From: Pachypanchax playfairii
Taxonomy: Eukaryota > Chordata > Actinopteri > Cyprinodontiformes > Aplocheilidae
DNA length: 64,000 bases
NCBI GenBank assembly: GCA_006937955.1
Contig: SSNP01000044.1
Location: forward strand, 909,126 to 973,125
Direction of reading: 5' to 3'
Position numbers and translations under genes: made by a program
The notes under the pieces: model-generated
Database searches by the model: none
The model's input: the letters and a program-made list of their open reading frames with translations, nothing else
What the model was told of the DNA's origin: nothing
Part shown: piece after piece, positions 52,834 to 63,330 of the stretch
Layout: each line of letters opens with the position of its first letter
How positions within the stretch are numbered: the stretch's first letter is position 1

Positions 52834-53712
52834 CTATCTCCAAATTTTAGCTTGTTATCGCCAACAGAAGTACATTAAGCCTGATATGACCAATATATAA
52901 ATGAAAAAACTGAAAGAGCTGATCTCAAATTGTAACGTTGTCTACTGTTTTTGTGCCGTTGAGAATCTATCCTTTGTTGTGGACCTAATTATTTTACTGG
53001 ATTATAATCCCTGAAACTGTCCGAACTGAATGAGACCAACATCCTGCTGGAAATTATGGATTTTGTACATGTAGAAAGCCGTCAAATGTAGGAAATTACC
53101 TCTTGAATTCTTTGCTTTTCTGTAAAAAGGCTTTAGTGTCAGTGCTGTGGTTGTTGTATGTTAAAATGGTTTATATCACTGGAAAGAGTAGAATCAGAAC
53201 TTTCATATGATATATAGATTGTCAGGGTTTATGATGTAGGGGGACTGCCGGCACTGCTGTAACTACGTGTTTAACCGACCAGCCAGGACATCTGCAAACC
53301 AACCGATTTTAACCTGCACAACTCTATACACTGTCTCCAAGCGTCAGAAACACTTTGAAGTGCGTGGTTAATTTTATTTTTAAAGGTATCTGTGGTGAAA
53401 CAAGTAGTTTTTGTTTGCTCCATCTGCCAAGATCAACAAGGCTCAGTTCATCAGGACTCTGGCTTGAACATGTACGGCGGGATGGAAAACTCCTCCAACA
53501 TCTTTTTCTAAATTGGCGAATAAAAAAATTCTTAAGCGCTAGTTTGCAGGATCTCTGTCAAACTGCAAAAATGGCTGAATGGGGTGGAGTGGAAGGGTTG
53601 GTGACCTGGAGGGGGGTGTGGTCTGCAGCACGTCCAACAAATTTAAAGGAACCGCACCAAAACGAGTTGTTCTGCAGAACTTGTTCAGACACCTCTGAAC
53701 AGGGATAGGAGA
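52834..53712. other. Unassigned sequence
   Basis: No gene recognised; could be internal to the possible 52486-55349 element. Confidence 0.4.
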
Positions 53713-53911
53713 GGAACTGGGGACAGGGACGGACTGGGACTAAAAAACAGCCCTGGACTTTGACTAGGCCCGGCCCAAAGTCATCGGCGCGCATAAATTC
53801 GGCAGTAACAATATGTGGCTTTTGCTATCAAACCATCAAAATTATAGCAACAGCGCTGATGTTGACTATATGTTGTATTAAAAGCCTATTATTCTAGATT
53901 AACTTGAATAC

Positions 53912-54215
53912 GAAATGAAATGAAATGAAATGAAATGAAATGAAATGAAATGAAATGAAATGAAATGAAATGAAAAATACTTTATTTATCCCAGAAGGGA
54001 AATTCAACTGGAGATACAGAGGACAGCTTGGCCTTCACTCTCCAGGCAGCCAAGGGTCACAGTGTGCCCGGCGCACGTCGATCAGACCAGCCAAGATCAC
54101 ACAGGAGAATACATACAAATACATACATACATACAGTATACATAAGCACGCATCAACCTGTGTGTTAGGAAGAAATATGAATAACACCACGTAAGGTCAG
54201 AGGGAGGAGAAAAAA
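53912..54215 (-). mobile_element. LINE 3' end with (ATTTC)n tail, minus strand
   Basis: Minus strand: AATTTCCCTTCTGGGATAAA followed by TAAAGTATTTTTC and thirteen TTCAT-type units (53912-53975). CCTTCTGGGATAAATAAAGTA is a standard fish LINE 3' end. 5'-truncated, with no ORF left. It is nested in the hAT-like remnant. Confidence 0.7.
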
Positions 54216-54839
54216 GGTTCCCTACACCCAGTGCCCCAACATGAGGGGCGCTCAATGTAAGCAATAAAAACCTCCAGCGGGGGGGTTCACGTGACATGTT
54301 GAGAACTTTCTTGAGGATGTGAATGTAATCAGTGTATGGGTACTCACATAGAAATGGAGTTGTCGACATCAGTTATATAACATGGTGTTATATAATTGAT
54401 TCCATGCTGTCCTAAATGAATTCATTACTTGATAAGCTTAATAATTTATGCGGTAATTAATCTGACTGCACAAATAATACCACATCTAAATGAAAATGCA
54501 CCATTAAAAATGTAACCACTGTATTTAAAATCTTCAAAGTACCTTTTTACGTAAAAGCACAACATATTTCTTAATATTAGCTACTGCATGTGGCCTTTTA
54601 CAGCTAAAATATTGAAGTTTAGCTGTTTTAACTACTGTAATCATAAAAATAAAAAATAAAAAATTGCAACCTAAACATGAATTCCGAACATCAACCCTTG
54701 CAAATAACTGTTTCTCCTCTTACGATATGTTCCATATTTACTTGCCCTGGATCTGCCTGTAGAACCAGCTCATCTTTCTGTCCCTCATAACTGCTGGCAT
54801 GATGCTGTGTAGCTGTCTGCCTGACTTCTTCACTGCTGT

Positions 54840-55060
54840 GAGGTGCTGCTGCTGGCTGTGCTGCTAAACATGTCGGTTAGTTTGTGACATTTAGAGGCTT
54901 CAGCATCTAATGCCCGCAATTTTTTTTCTCTTGCCTTCTCAGCCCCACCCTTTTCTTTCCTTTTTTTAACTTTCGACCGTATTTTGCATCTTTTCTTTCC
55001 ACTGTCTTTGCATCCTCCTCCACTTCTTCTTCTCCCTGCCTGACAGCCACAGCCAATGCA
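54840..55060 (-). pseudogene. N-terminal fragment of a hAT-type transposase (tentative)
   Basis: The minus-strand frame contains a very basic stretch (KKRCKIRSKVKKRKEKGGAE) followed by KAREKKLRALDAEASKCHKL and TDMFSSTASSSTSQQ. In some hAT transposases a similar basic, AEKCxKLTDMF-like leader precedes a TTF-type zinc finger. That finger is not seen before the frame ends at 54830. The basic run could also be chance low complexity, so the call is weak. Confidence 0.35.
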
Positions 55061-55997
55061 GCTTGCATCCAACTCAGAGGTGCAGTGCTGCCACCTAGAG
55101 TGCTGGAACGTGAAAGAGATTTGTGGGAGGAAAAAACAGGTGCTGAAAGCGTGCGTAGAGAGTGGTGGGCCGGCCCATCGGCCGTCCTGGAGTACCGGCC
55201 GTTCTGTGATTCTCCAGAATCCACAGATGGCCAGTCCGCCTCTGGGAACTACTATAATAAAAAATTCAGACCTAATAACTGCAGTTCCACTAGATATAAA
55301 CCACAACTAAATGATTTAGAATTTAAAGCATGATATGTTTCCTTTAAGGACAGAATATTCTTGTGGCATAAGTCAGTTGCATGGTTACTGTTACCCCCAA
55401 ATTCCACTACGTGCGCTCCGCTCCGGTCCTCCTCCGCTCGACCTCATATTACACTGCATCCGCTCTACATCGGCTCCGCTCTGATGCGAAGACCTGAGGT
55501 GCGCAAATAAGCACGCACAGGATTTGATTTATTGACATCCTTGTAAAAAGGATGCGTGGTGTTATAAAGAATCTTGTGCTTTTCCACTTCAAGGATCAGC
55601 TGCACGCAGAAATGTTTGGAAACATACATGTATACAGTGGGGCAAAAAAGTATTTAGTCAGCCACCAATTGTGTAAGTTCTCCCACTTAAAAAGATCAGA
55701 GAGGCCTGTAATTTTCATCATAGGTATACCTCAACTATGAGAGACAAAATGAGGAAAAAAAATCCAGAAAATCACATTGTCTGATTTTTAAAGAATTTAT
55801 TTGCAAATTATGGTGGAAAATAAGTATTTGGTCACCTACAAACAAGTAAGATTTCTGGCTTTCACAGACCTGTAACTTCTTTAAGAGGCTCCTCGGTCCT
55901 CCACTCGTTACCTGTATTAATGGCACCTGTGTGAACTCGTTATCAGTATAAAAGACACCTGTCCACAACCTCAAACAGTCACGCTCCAAACTCCACT

Positions 55998-57028
55998 ATG
56001 GCCAAGACCAAAGAGCTGTCAAAGGACACCAGAAACAAAATTGTAGACCTTCACCAGGCTGGGAAGACTGAATCTGCAATAGGTAAGCAGCTTGGTGTGA
56101 AGAAATCAACTGTGGGAGCAATTATTAGAAAATGGAAGACATACAAGACCACTGATAATCTCCCTCGATCTGGGGCTCCACGCAAGATCTCACCCCGTGG
56201 GGTCAAAATGATCACAAAAACGGTGAGCAAAAATCCCAGAACCACACGGAGGGACCTAGTGAATGACCTGCAGAGAGCTGGGACCAAAGTAACAAAGGCT
56301 ACCATCAGTAACACACTACGCTGCCAGGGACTCAAATCCTGCAGTGCCAGACGTGTCCCCCTGCTGAAGCCAGGACACGTCCAGGCCCATCTGCGGTTTG
56401 CTAGAGAGCATTTGGATGATCCAGAAGAGGATTGGGAGAACATCATATGGTCAGATGAAACCAAAATAGAACTTTTTGGTAGAAACTCAACTTGTCGTGT
56501 TTGGAGGGGAAAGAATGCTGAGTTGGATCCAAAGAACACCATACCTACTGTAAAGCATGGGGGTGGAAACATCATGCATAACCCTAACCCTAACCCTTTT
56601 CTGCAAGGGGACCAGGACGACTGATCCGTGTAAAGGAAAGAATGAATGGGGCCATGTATCGTAAGATTTTGAGTGAAAACCTCCTTCCATCAGCAAGGGC
56701 ATTGAAAATGAGACGTGGCTGGGTCTTTCAGCATGACAATGATCCCAAACACACCGCCCGGGCAACGAAGGAGTGGCTTCGTAAGAAGCATTTCAAGGTC
56801 CTGGAGTGGCCTAGCCAGTCTCCAGATCTCAACCCCATAGAAAATCTCTGGAGGGAGTTGAAAGTTCGTGTTGCCCAGCGTCAGCCCCAAAACATCACTG
56901 CTCTAGAGGAGATCTGCATGAAGGAATGGGCCAAAATACCAGCAACAGTGTGTGAAAACCTTGTGAAGACTTACAGAAAACGTTTGACCTCTGTCATTGC
57001 CAACAAAGGCTATATAACAAAGTATTGA
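55998..57028 (+). pseudogene. Tc1-like transposase broken by a telomeric-repeat replacement
   Basis: Same protein as at 4762-5784. The first block (55998 to about 56577) carries both DNA-binding helix-turn-helix units and the first catalytic Asp (WSDET), and has the usual glycine in HGGG. Then 11 bases are replaced by 19 bases of telomeric repeat, a net gain of 8, which shifts the frame to a stop at 56622. The second block (frame from 56642) retains QHDNDPKHT and LNPIENLW with the other two catalytic residues. Substitutions against copy 1 include Lys/Arg at residue 74, Asn/Ser at 105, Cys/Arg at 109 and His/Arg at 131. The break makes this copy inactive. Confidence 0.95.
56578..56596 (+). repeat. 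Telomeric repeat (CCCTAA)n inside transposase code
   Basis: ATAACCCTAACCCTAACCC stands where copy 1 has TTTGGGGCTGT (5342-5352). Flanking bases on both sides are identical between copies. Confidence 0.95.
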
Positions 57029-57687
57029 GATTAACTTTTGTTATTGACCAAATACTTATTTTCCACCATAATTTGCAAATAAATTCTTTAAAAATCAGAC
57101 AATGTGATTTTCTGGATTTTTTTTCCTCATTTTGTCTCTCATAGTTGAGGTATACCTATGATGAAAATTACAGGCCTCTCTGATCTTTTTAAGTGGGAGA
57201 ACTTACACAATTGGTGGCTGACTAAATACTTTTTTGCCCCACTGTACATATAATAGTTGTTAGATTAAAATACCTATGCGTATGAAACAAAAAAATGTGT
57301 TTGTTTGTCGATTTATTTTGATAAAATGGAAGTTGTGCTTGTTCCCTATCCTGTTGGGGCGGTGGGATTTCTGTACATTGACTACGGACTTGCTTTGACG
57401 TCCGGCAAAAATAGAATCGATCCTATTCTCGCCGGTTGGCAGAACCGGAGGCAGTGGAATAGCTCTGATTGACTACAATGGGACCGTTTTTGATCAGGTG
57501 TTTGTGCCGGAGCGGAGCGCACATAGTGGAATTTGGGGGTTACGTTGATGCTTGAGATGCGCTACATTTACTGTCATCTTCTCCTTACTGATCAAATTAA
57601 CACAATCAGGTTCATTTATGCAAACATAAGGAATCTGACTCCTTTTGCTTTTGTACTTATTGCAGTATTGAAACTTGAAATTACTAA

Positions 57688-58334
57688 TGCCCCTTTTCCA
57701 CCGACAAATCGGCACGGCACGCTTGTGAGCGGTACAGTATAGCGCGGATCAACTCGCTTGAGGCGGTGGAAACATAAAGCGGACGTAAGTGGGGATATGG
57801 GCGTGCCCATCTGGCTATGAAAAGTGGCGTGCAAAAGTCTTTGTCCGCGACGTCACAGCGCGTGAAACAACAACAATAATGGCGGATATATGTGTGTTTT
57901 TGTACTTTGCACTCTGTCTGTGGTTCATTTTGGTTGGTTTGATTTTTGGTTCTTGTGAAGGAAGTCGCCATTGTCCAAAGTCAATTGTATTTTAAAATAA
58001 AATATTTGTATGGTTGCGGGGAGTTTTTTTAAAGCCTTTTGCGGGAGCGCTTCTATATCACACCACGTGGACACCACACACAGTCGGGCCAATCAGGGGC
58101 TACCACTACGTAGGTAGTCGTGTCACTGGTAGCAGTTTACTGGACTAATCAGTAGACAGGTGGGCGTGTGGGCCCGCTTTGGGCCGCTTCGGACCACCGA
58201 GGAGGTGGTCTGAACAAAGAGGCCGGGTTGGCGCGGAATGACGCGGTTAAGACCCGAGAAAGGCGGTGGAAAAGGGTCCGCAGGGGGCTAAAGTGAACCG
58301 AGCCGCACCATGTTCTGTCGGTGGAAAAGCGGCA
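57688..58334 (+). mobile_element. TGCC-ended non-autonomous DNA element, copy D
   Basis: 647 bp from TGCCCCTTTTCCACCGACAA to TGTCGGTGGAAAAGCGGCA. Flanks are TAA on the left and TTA on the right, not an exact duplication. Same orientation as copy B. Confidence 0.9.
57879..57995 (+). CDS. 38-codon hydrophobic mini-ORF in element copy D
   Basis: Opens MADICVFLYFALCLWFILVG and closes CPKSIVF-stop, with Arg to Cys and Gly to Glu changes against copy B. No family recognised; translation unproven. Confidence 0.3.
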   Translation: MADICVFLYFALCLWFILVGLIFGSCEGSRHCPKSIVF

Positions 58335-60372
58335 TTATTGCACACCATTTTTCACTATAAAACAACAACATAAATGCCAAAAAAGATTACGAAAATAGAC
58401 ATATGTAAACACAAGCAAACATAGATAGACATTATTAGACATAGTACACAGACATAAAACATACAGAAAGTAAAAACACACTATGAAGAAATTGTAATTT
58501 GCTGTTTGATCAAACAATTTTATTTCCATGACAGATTTTTTTTTAGCATTGTGGGTATTAAACATGTTTGTTCAAGAGATCTCAAGTGTCCAGTTATTGG
58601 TTCCAAAATAAAACATGGCAGCACCTGCTTCACTTTTCAATGACGAAAGAAGGTGGAGACACCTGGTCTAGTTTTTATATAAGTCGTCGGTACAGATGCT
58701 TGAACAAACGAATCTGCTTACAGACTGTTTCCTGCTGCTCTTTCTATTTTAATGATCAGTCGCTGACGCACTGCGATGATGTAGAGTTTTACCGTAGGGA
58801 GTTTTTTATGTTCTTCCTGTGTATATTTGTGGGTTTCCTCCTGGCATCCTGGTTTCCACATACAGTCCAAGTTCATGCTTGTTAGATTAATGGGCGAATC
58901 TGAAGTGACCTTTGGAGAGGGTTTGTGCACAAACAGCTGTCTCGCTCGAATGCATCTTCATGTTGGCTCTGCAACAGACGGGTATGAAGGGCGTAGTCTC
59001 CACCCTCATGACCCTGATGCCCTGGGTGAGCGAGTGAGTGAGTTCACAGAGTTTTTGTTAGTTGTTGCCGCCTGACATCTGACAGTCCGGTTTTAGCCAC
59101 TAGAGAGATCTGAAAGTCATCCTGATTATATGTCCTCGGACCAAAAGGCCAGAACCTCGATTGTTTGCAACAAATTTGCAAATTTGCTTTGAAATCGTGT
59201 TGAAGTTTCACTCAAGCATGAGGTTTCTTGATGAAAATGCCAGTGTGTTTCACATGGTGATAACTGTGCAGCTATGAGTATGAACACACAGATTGGCATT
59301 TCCTCCCTCTGAGAATGCAGCACAGCATCAACCTCAACAACATTGACTCATCAAGACAAAATAATCGAAGGGATGGGGAAATGAGAAAGTCAGGATTTGT
59401 CATTTAGTTTTTGTATTCATCATTTCCTTGTCACGTGTACAGACCAGCCTATGTTTCCAGATGTGGGACATGAATAACTACTTTTAGGGCGGTGGCACCT
59501 GCTGTGTTTTTGGCTAAACACACACACATGTACAGCAGCAACACACCTAAACATGCTGTCTGAAAACTGGTTTAACAGCTTGTTTTTACTGTGTTGAATT
59601 GTTCTGGTCTGTCAAACAGCAGTATGAAATTATAAATTTATCATTAAACAGATTTAGGAAACAAATGTGTCAATATTCTGTGAATATTGAATTTTAAGGC
59701 CAGAACAGTGTTTTTGCGGATTTGGAAAATCAATGTGATTGAGTAATTTTCCCCAATTGTCATAAATAATTAATCCTGTTAACATTTATCTTTTGTTGTA
59801 AATGCTTTTTACATAAATACCTGGGATTTAATATGTTAAATCTGATGTAAGTAATATGTAGTATCTTAATGGCAAGTAATTTGATAATTAATTAATTATT
59901 GGAAACATGCCTAAGTATAAAAGGAGCATTTTAGAGAGGCAGAGCCTCCCAGATGTAAGGATGGACAGAGGTTCACCAATCTGTGACAAAGTGGCAAATT
60001 ACAGTAAAACATTGTCACGGCTTCAAAGATCCATAAGAAAAGATGAGAGAAGAACACAGACTGTTTAAAGAAATACTAAATAACTTTTCCACAGCCGTTG
60101 CTGAAACCGGTGTTCTGTTGAAATATGCTACCTGTTAAGATGTGCTACCGATTCCTTCTGCACATGTACCGTTCTACATTTTTACTTTCTTTGCATCATC
60201 AGAGCAACAGGCAAATGTTTGGACACACCCAGAGGAGAAGGACCCAACAATGGCTGACAAGGACCCAGAGGGCTTTTATATATAAAATATTAGGGAAGGA
60301 TAATAAAAATATGTTTAAAGAGGCCCTTCAATTAAAAACGTTTTTTTCTGAGGTTTCTGTTGAATATTTTAG
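58335..60372. other. Mostly unassigned; short dispersed-repeat phrases
   Basis: No kinase or other exon is seen upstream of 60373. Around 59920-60000, GAGAGGCAGAGCCTCCCAGA and AGAGGTTCACCAATCTG are phrases I recall from a common fish repeat. Around 58830-58870 TGTGGGTTTCCTCCTGGCAT is another. Neither has defined ends. Confidence 0.4.
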
Positions 60373-60947
60373 CTCCACGGGTTCAGATTTTGAACCTGAA
60401 TGGGCAGCCTAAAAACGCTCAGTTGGATGAAAGTTGGTGTACAAGACGCTTTTTTACATTGGACCAACGTCAGACTGAACACACCTGGAGGCTTAAAACA
60501 CCACAAGAATACACAGATGGAACAAGAAATATAATTAAGGACAATAAAGCTGTGTTTTATATCAATTCGTGGGATGACTTGGCAAAATGTGGACCACAAA
60601 CAGAGAATCCCAGTGACATTAAAGATGTTATGGCATTCATAGACCTCCTTAAAAAAATGCTAGCGGTGGATCCAGCAGACCGCATTACCCCAGAGGATGC
60701 CTTAAAACACAGTTTTTTTACACTGGGCAATCTAAATAATGCCAGTGATAAACCAAATGAGACAACAGTGTACCAACCCAGGGAAGATATCACTAATAAA
60801 CCTGCCTGCAGTGTTAAAACCAACGCACCTCCAAGTCCCAGTAAAAAGAAGAATACTTTTACAAAATTGGGTGACAAGAGCTTTAGTCTAGAGAAAGCAT
60901 CTGCAATTGGACAATTGGGAACAACACTGTGTGTATTAAGTAGGTAA
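60373..60947 (+). CDS. C-terminal kinase exon, HIPK-like
   Basis: HIPK-type kinases are nuclear dual-specificity kinases of transcriptional regulators. An acceptor-like ...ATATTTTAG ends at 60372. The frame then runs APRVQILNLNGQPKNAQLDE, TWRLKTPQEYTDGTRNI, FYINSWDDLAK, then AFIDLLKKMLAVDPADRITP and EDALKHSFFTLGNL. WRLKTP.EY, FIDLLKKML..DP..RITP.EAL.H.F matches the end of the HIPK kinase C-lobe (the conserved Arg of subdomain XI is present). A 60-residue Ser/Lys-rich tail follows to TAA at 60945. Frame is intact over 190 residues. Exons with the ATP site and catalytic loop are not in the window, so this is either the last exon of a gene whose 5' exons lie outside or an orphan duplicate. Confidence 0.6.
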
Positions 60948-61585
60948 TTACAGAGAAAGTACAACAGAAATTACTCAGCATTTACCTGATACATATACAG
61001 AAAATTATAGCATATATGTGGTAAATACCACATGTAATAAGGAGGTAAATACAGAGGAAATACTGCTGCATTTACTAAGACAAACCTCCACTATTACCCA
61101 TCAACTCAATTAGGTTGTGACCAGTTTAGATTTGTAATAACTAAAATTAAATTGTACCTTTCAATAAATTACCTTTTCCTACATGTCCTTCAGTTTTTTT
61201 GAAACATTTACATTGTACTTACCTGTAACAACCCCCTACACCTGCAGGAACAGTTTTCTTCAAGGATCCTAATAATATATACTTAGTAAGTAAGCTGAAA
61301 CTGGACTGTAATAGGAAGTCAGGCTTGCTTCCATGTTGTTACCAGGTTCTTACCATATAATTCGTGATACATTGTTCATTTTTCCAAGCAATCAATAGAC
61401 ACTTTTACCATCTTAGCTTCTGCAATGTTACTAAGTAAAACATGACATTTTACTTAGTAAGTAAGTGGAAACTGGACTGTAAAAGGAAGTCTGGTTTGTG
61501 TCCATGGTACATTACTTATTCTAGCAGCATTATTGATTGTATCGCTTCATGCGCACACAGAACAACAAACAACCCCCCCCCCCAA
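60948..61585. other. Unassigned; short internal duplication
   Basis: CTTAGTAAGTAAG followed by TGAAACTGGACTGTAATAGG and a near-copy recur at 61283-61325 and 61454-61495. No gene recognised. Confidence 0.55.
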
Positions 61586-61589
61586 CGAG

Positions 61590-62352
61590 AAACAACGAGA
61601 TTTGGTTTTGTTTTATATTTTAATGATGGACACATTTGATCTGTATTAATAAAAGGCTTAGTCTCCTCTACATGGTCAGTGTCTCACTCCTTCTCCGGCA
61701 CGATGCCATGCACGCTTGCCAGTTTGAGTATGGCTGAAATCCTAACAGCGAGCTGTGGGGGATCAGAGGTGCCAGGGCCTCTGCCAGTGGCAGACACACT
61801 CTGGCAAAGGCAAGCCACCTTTTTTTTGCCTCCATCTTTAGATCTGACCTTTTGTTATATATCTGCCACAGATCTCTCTGAAGAACTCACAGCATTGACA
61901 GCTTCAGCAACGCTGTGCCACTCCGTGGAATTTCTATTATTTGTTATGCCACTGATGTGACCTCCAAAAAGCACTTCCTTTCATTTTTCCACCTCATCCG
62001 TAAGTACCTCAATTTCTGCTTTGGTGAAGTTGCGCTTCCTTGATCTTCCTTGATCTGCGATCGCCATCGTTATTGGTGGAATGCTGTGACGAGCCGGGTC
62101 ATGTATATGCACAAGGCACTTTGCATTGAACATTTACGGAAGAAAGTGGGTATGTTGAGGGCAGGATGTGATCCAGAAACTCCTGAGCACATTTCTAGGT
62201 AAAGTGTGATTTATAAAGCGGAGATTGCGTGCAGCTGTGCGTACGCCATGTTTTATAGGTCCCAAACTTACTTGGAGTAAGTAGATTTTTTTTGCTGAGC
62301 TTAAGTACGGTTTTAGTAAGGATTCTACGCAAAGTTTTATAAATGAGACCCC
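61590..62352 (-). mobile_element. PIF/Harbinger remnant with Myb-like gene, copy 2
   Basis: Minus-strand start GGGGTCTCATTTATAAAAC (62352) is the same terminus as at 41412. It continues collinear with copy 1 until a C-run near 61580. An AGCTG follows outside the end, fitting a CTG/CAG target. Confidence 0.82.
61690..62067 (-). pseudogene. Harbinger Myb/SANT-like protein (NAIF1-like), copy 2
   Basis: ATG at 62067 opens MAIADQGRSRKRNFTKAEIE, then continues VLTDEVEK before a TGA; HISGITNN, TEWHSVAEAVNAVSSSERSV follow and, after another stop, VSATGRGPGTSDPP and HGIVPEKE. Compared with copy 1 the first helix is better preserved, but at least two nonsense codons are present. DNA-binding accessory role as described for Harbinger elements. 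Confidence 0.82.
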
Positions 62353-62912
62353 AGCTGCTGAAGTTTTAGGAGAGGCCCCATTCTTGTCTAATAAAGAAAT
62401 CTAGCTGCTTAACAGTCCTGGACATTTTTGGCTGGGTTTTTTTATGTCATGATTCTCCAAATGTTTACTACTGCTGGAGAAATATCTGGACTGAATGCCG
62501 GTCAGTTCAACACCTGGACTCTTCTCTTGTGAAGCCATGCTGTGGTGATAGATGTAGTATGTGGTTTAACATTGTCTTGCTAAAATAAGCAAGACCTTCT
62601 CTGAAACAGACATTGTGGAGGCAGATGTTGCTCTAAAACCTCTATGCACTTTTTAGCAGTGACGGACCTTTTCCAGATGTATAAACTGCCCATCCCATGG
62701 GCACCAACTCAACCTCCACCATCAGAGATGCAAATTTTGAGCTGTCTGCTGATAACAACCTCAATGGTTCCACTCCTCATTAGTTTGCAGGGCACAGTGT
62801 CCATGGTTTCCAAAAATAATTTCACATTTATACCAAATCTTTCCATTGAACGGTGTCCACTTCACCTCAGAACATTTGAAATGAACTGTGGGATATTCAA
62901 AGTCTTTAGCAG
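62353..62912. other. Unassigned sequence
   Basis: No gene recognised. Confidence 0.45.
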
Positions 62913-62950
62913 TCATCCATCCATCCATCCATCCATCCATCCATCCATCC
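62913..62950. repeat. (CATC)n microsatellite
   Basis: About nine CATC units. Confidence 0.97.
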
Positions 62951-63330
62951 CCAGATGTTCTCAGGCCAGGATATGTAATCCCTCCAGTGAATCTTGGGTC
63001 TACCCGGGGGTTTCCTCCCAATGGGCAATCCCCGGAAAACTCCCAATGGAGGGGCATCCAGGAGGCATCCTAACCAAATGCCCAAACCACCTTATCTGAC
63101 TCCTTTCAATGACGAGGAGCAGTGGCTCAACTTCAAGCTCCCCCCAGATGGCGGACGACAGAGCTCAGATCTCTAAGGCTGAGCCCAGCCAACATATGAT
63201 ACTAATTTCAGCCACTTGTATCCAGGATCTTGTTCCTTTGATCAGGATCCAGTTATGTCTATGTAATGGATGCTTTGAACATAGACCACTCAGATTCCAT
63301 GTCCCCAACCTCCCCTGAAATGTAGAAATA
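62951..63330. mobile_element. Decayed dispersed repeat
   Basis: GGGGCATCCAGGAGGCATCC, ATGCCCAAACCACCTTATCT and GAGGAGCAGTGGCTC are variants of phrases I recall from a common fish retroposon-derived repeat. No reading frame or boundary is preserved. Confidence 0.4.

Larger units (their letters stand above)
53724..55244 (-). mobile_element. hAT-like element remnant
   Basis: Ends CAGGGACGGACTGGGAC (53724) and, reversed, CAGAGGCGGACTGGCCATC (55244) resemble imperfect hAT inverted repeats starting CAG. GGAACT occurs just outside both ends, but an exact 8-bp duplication is not seen. The minus strand at 55050-54840 encodes a lysine-rich start, GGAEKAREKKLRALDAEASK then CHKLTDMFSS, like the region before the zinc finger of some hAT transposases. 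No catalytic region remains. Confidence 0.5.
55635..57244 (+). mobile_element. Tc1-like DNA transposon (copy 2), with telomeric patch
   Basis: 1610 bp, TA on both sides (55633-55634 and 57245-57246), 200-bp inverted repeats at 55635-55834 and 57045-57244. It matches copy 1 (4399-6000) closely throughout apart from a few substitutions and one replacement at 56578-56596. Nested in a TTA-flanked element. Confidence 0.96.
55394..57539. mobile_element. TTA-flanked DNA element containing Tc1 copy 2
   Basis: Ends CCCCCAAATTCCACTACGTG plus CGCTCCGCTCCGG (55394-55426) and its inverse (57507-57539) match over about 33 bp with one difference. TTA flanks both sides (55391-55393 and 57540-57542), as for PIF/Harbinger. 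Without the Tc1 insertion the element is about 0.53 kb and has no coding sequence. Confidence 0.85.
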
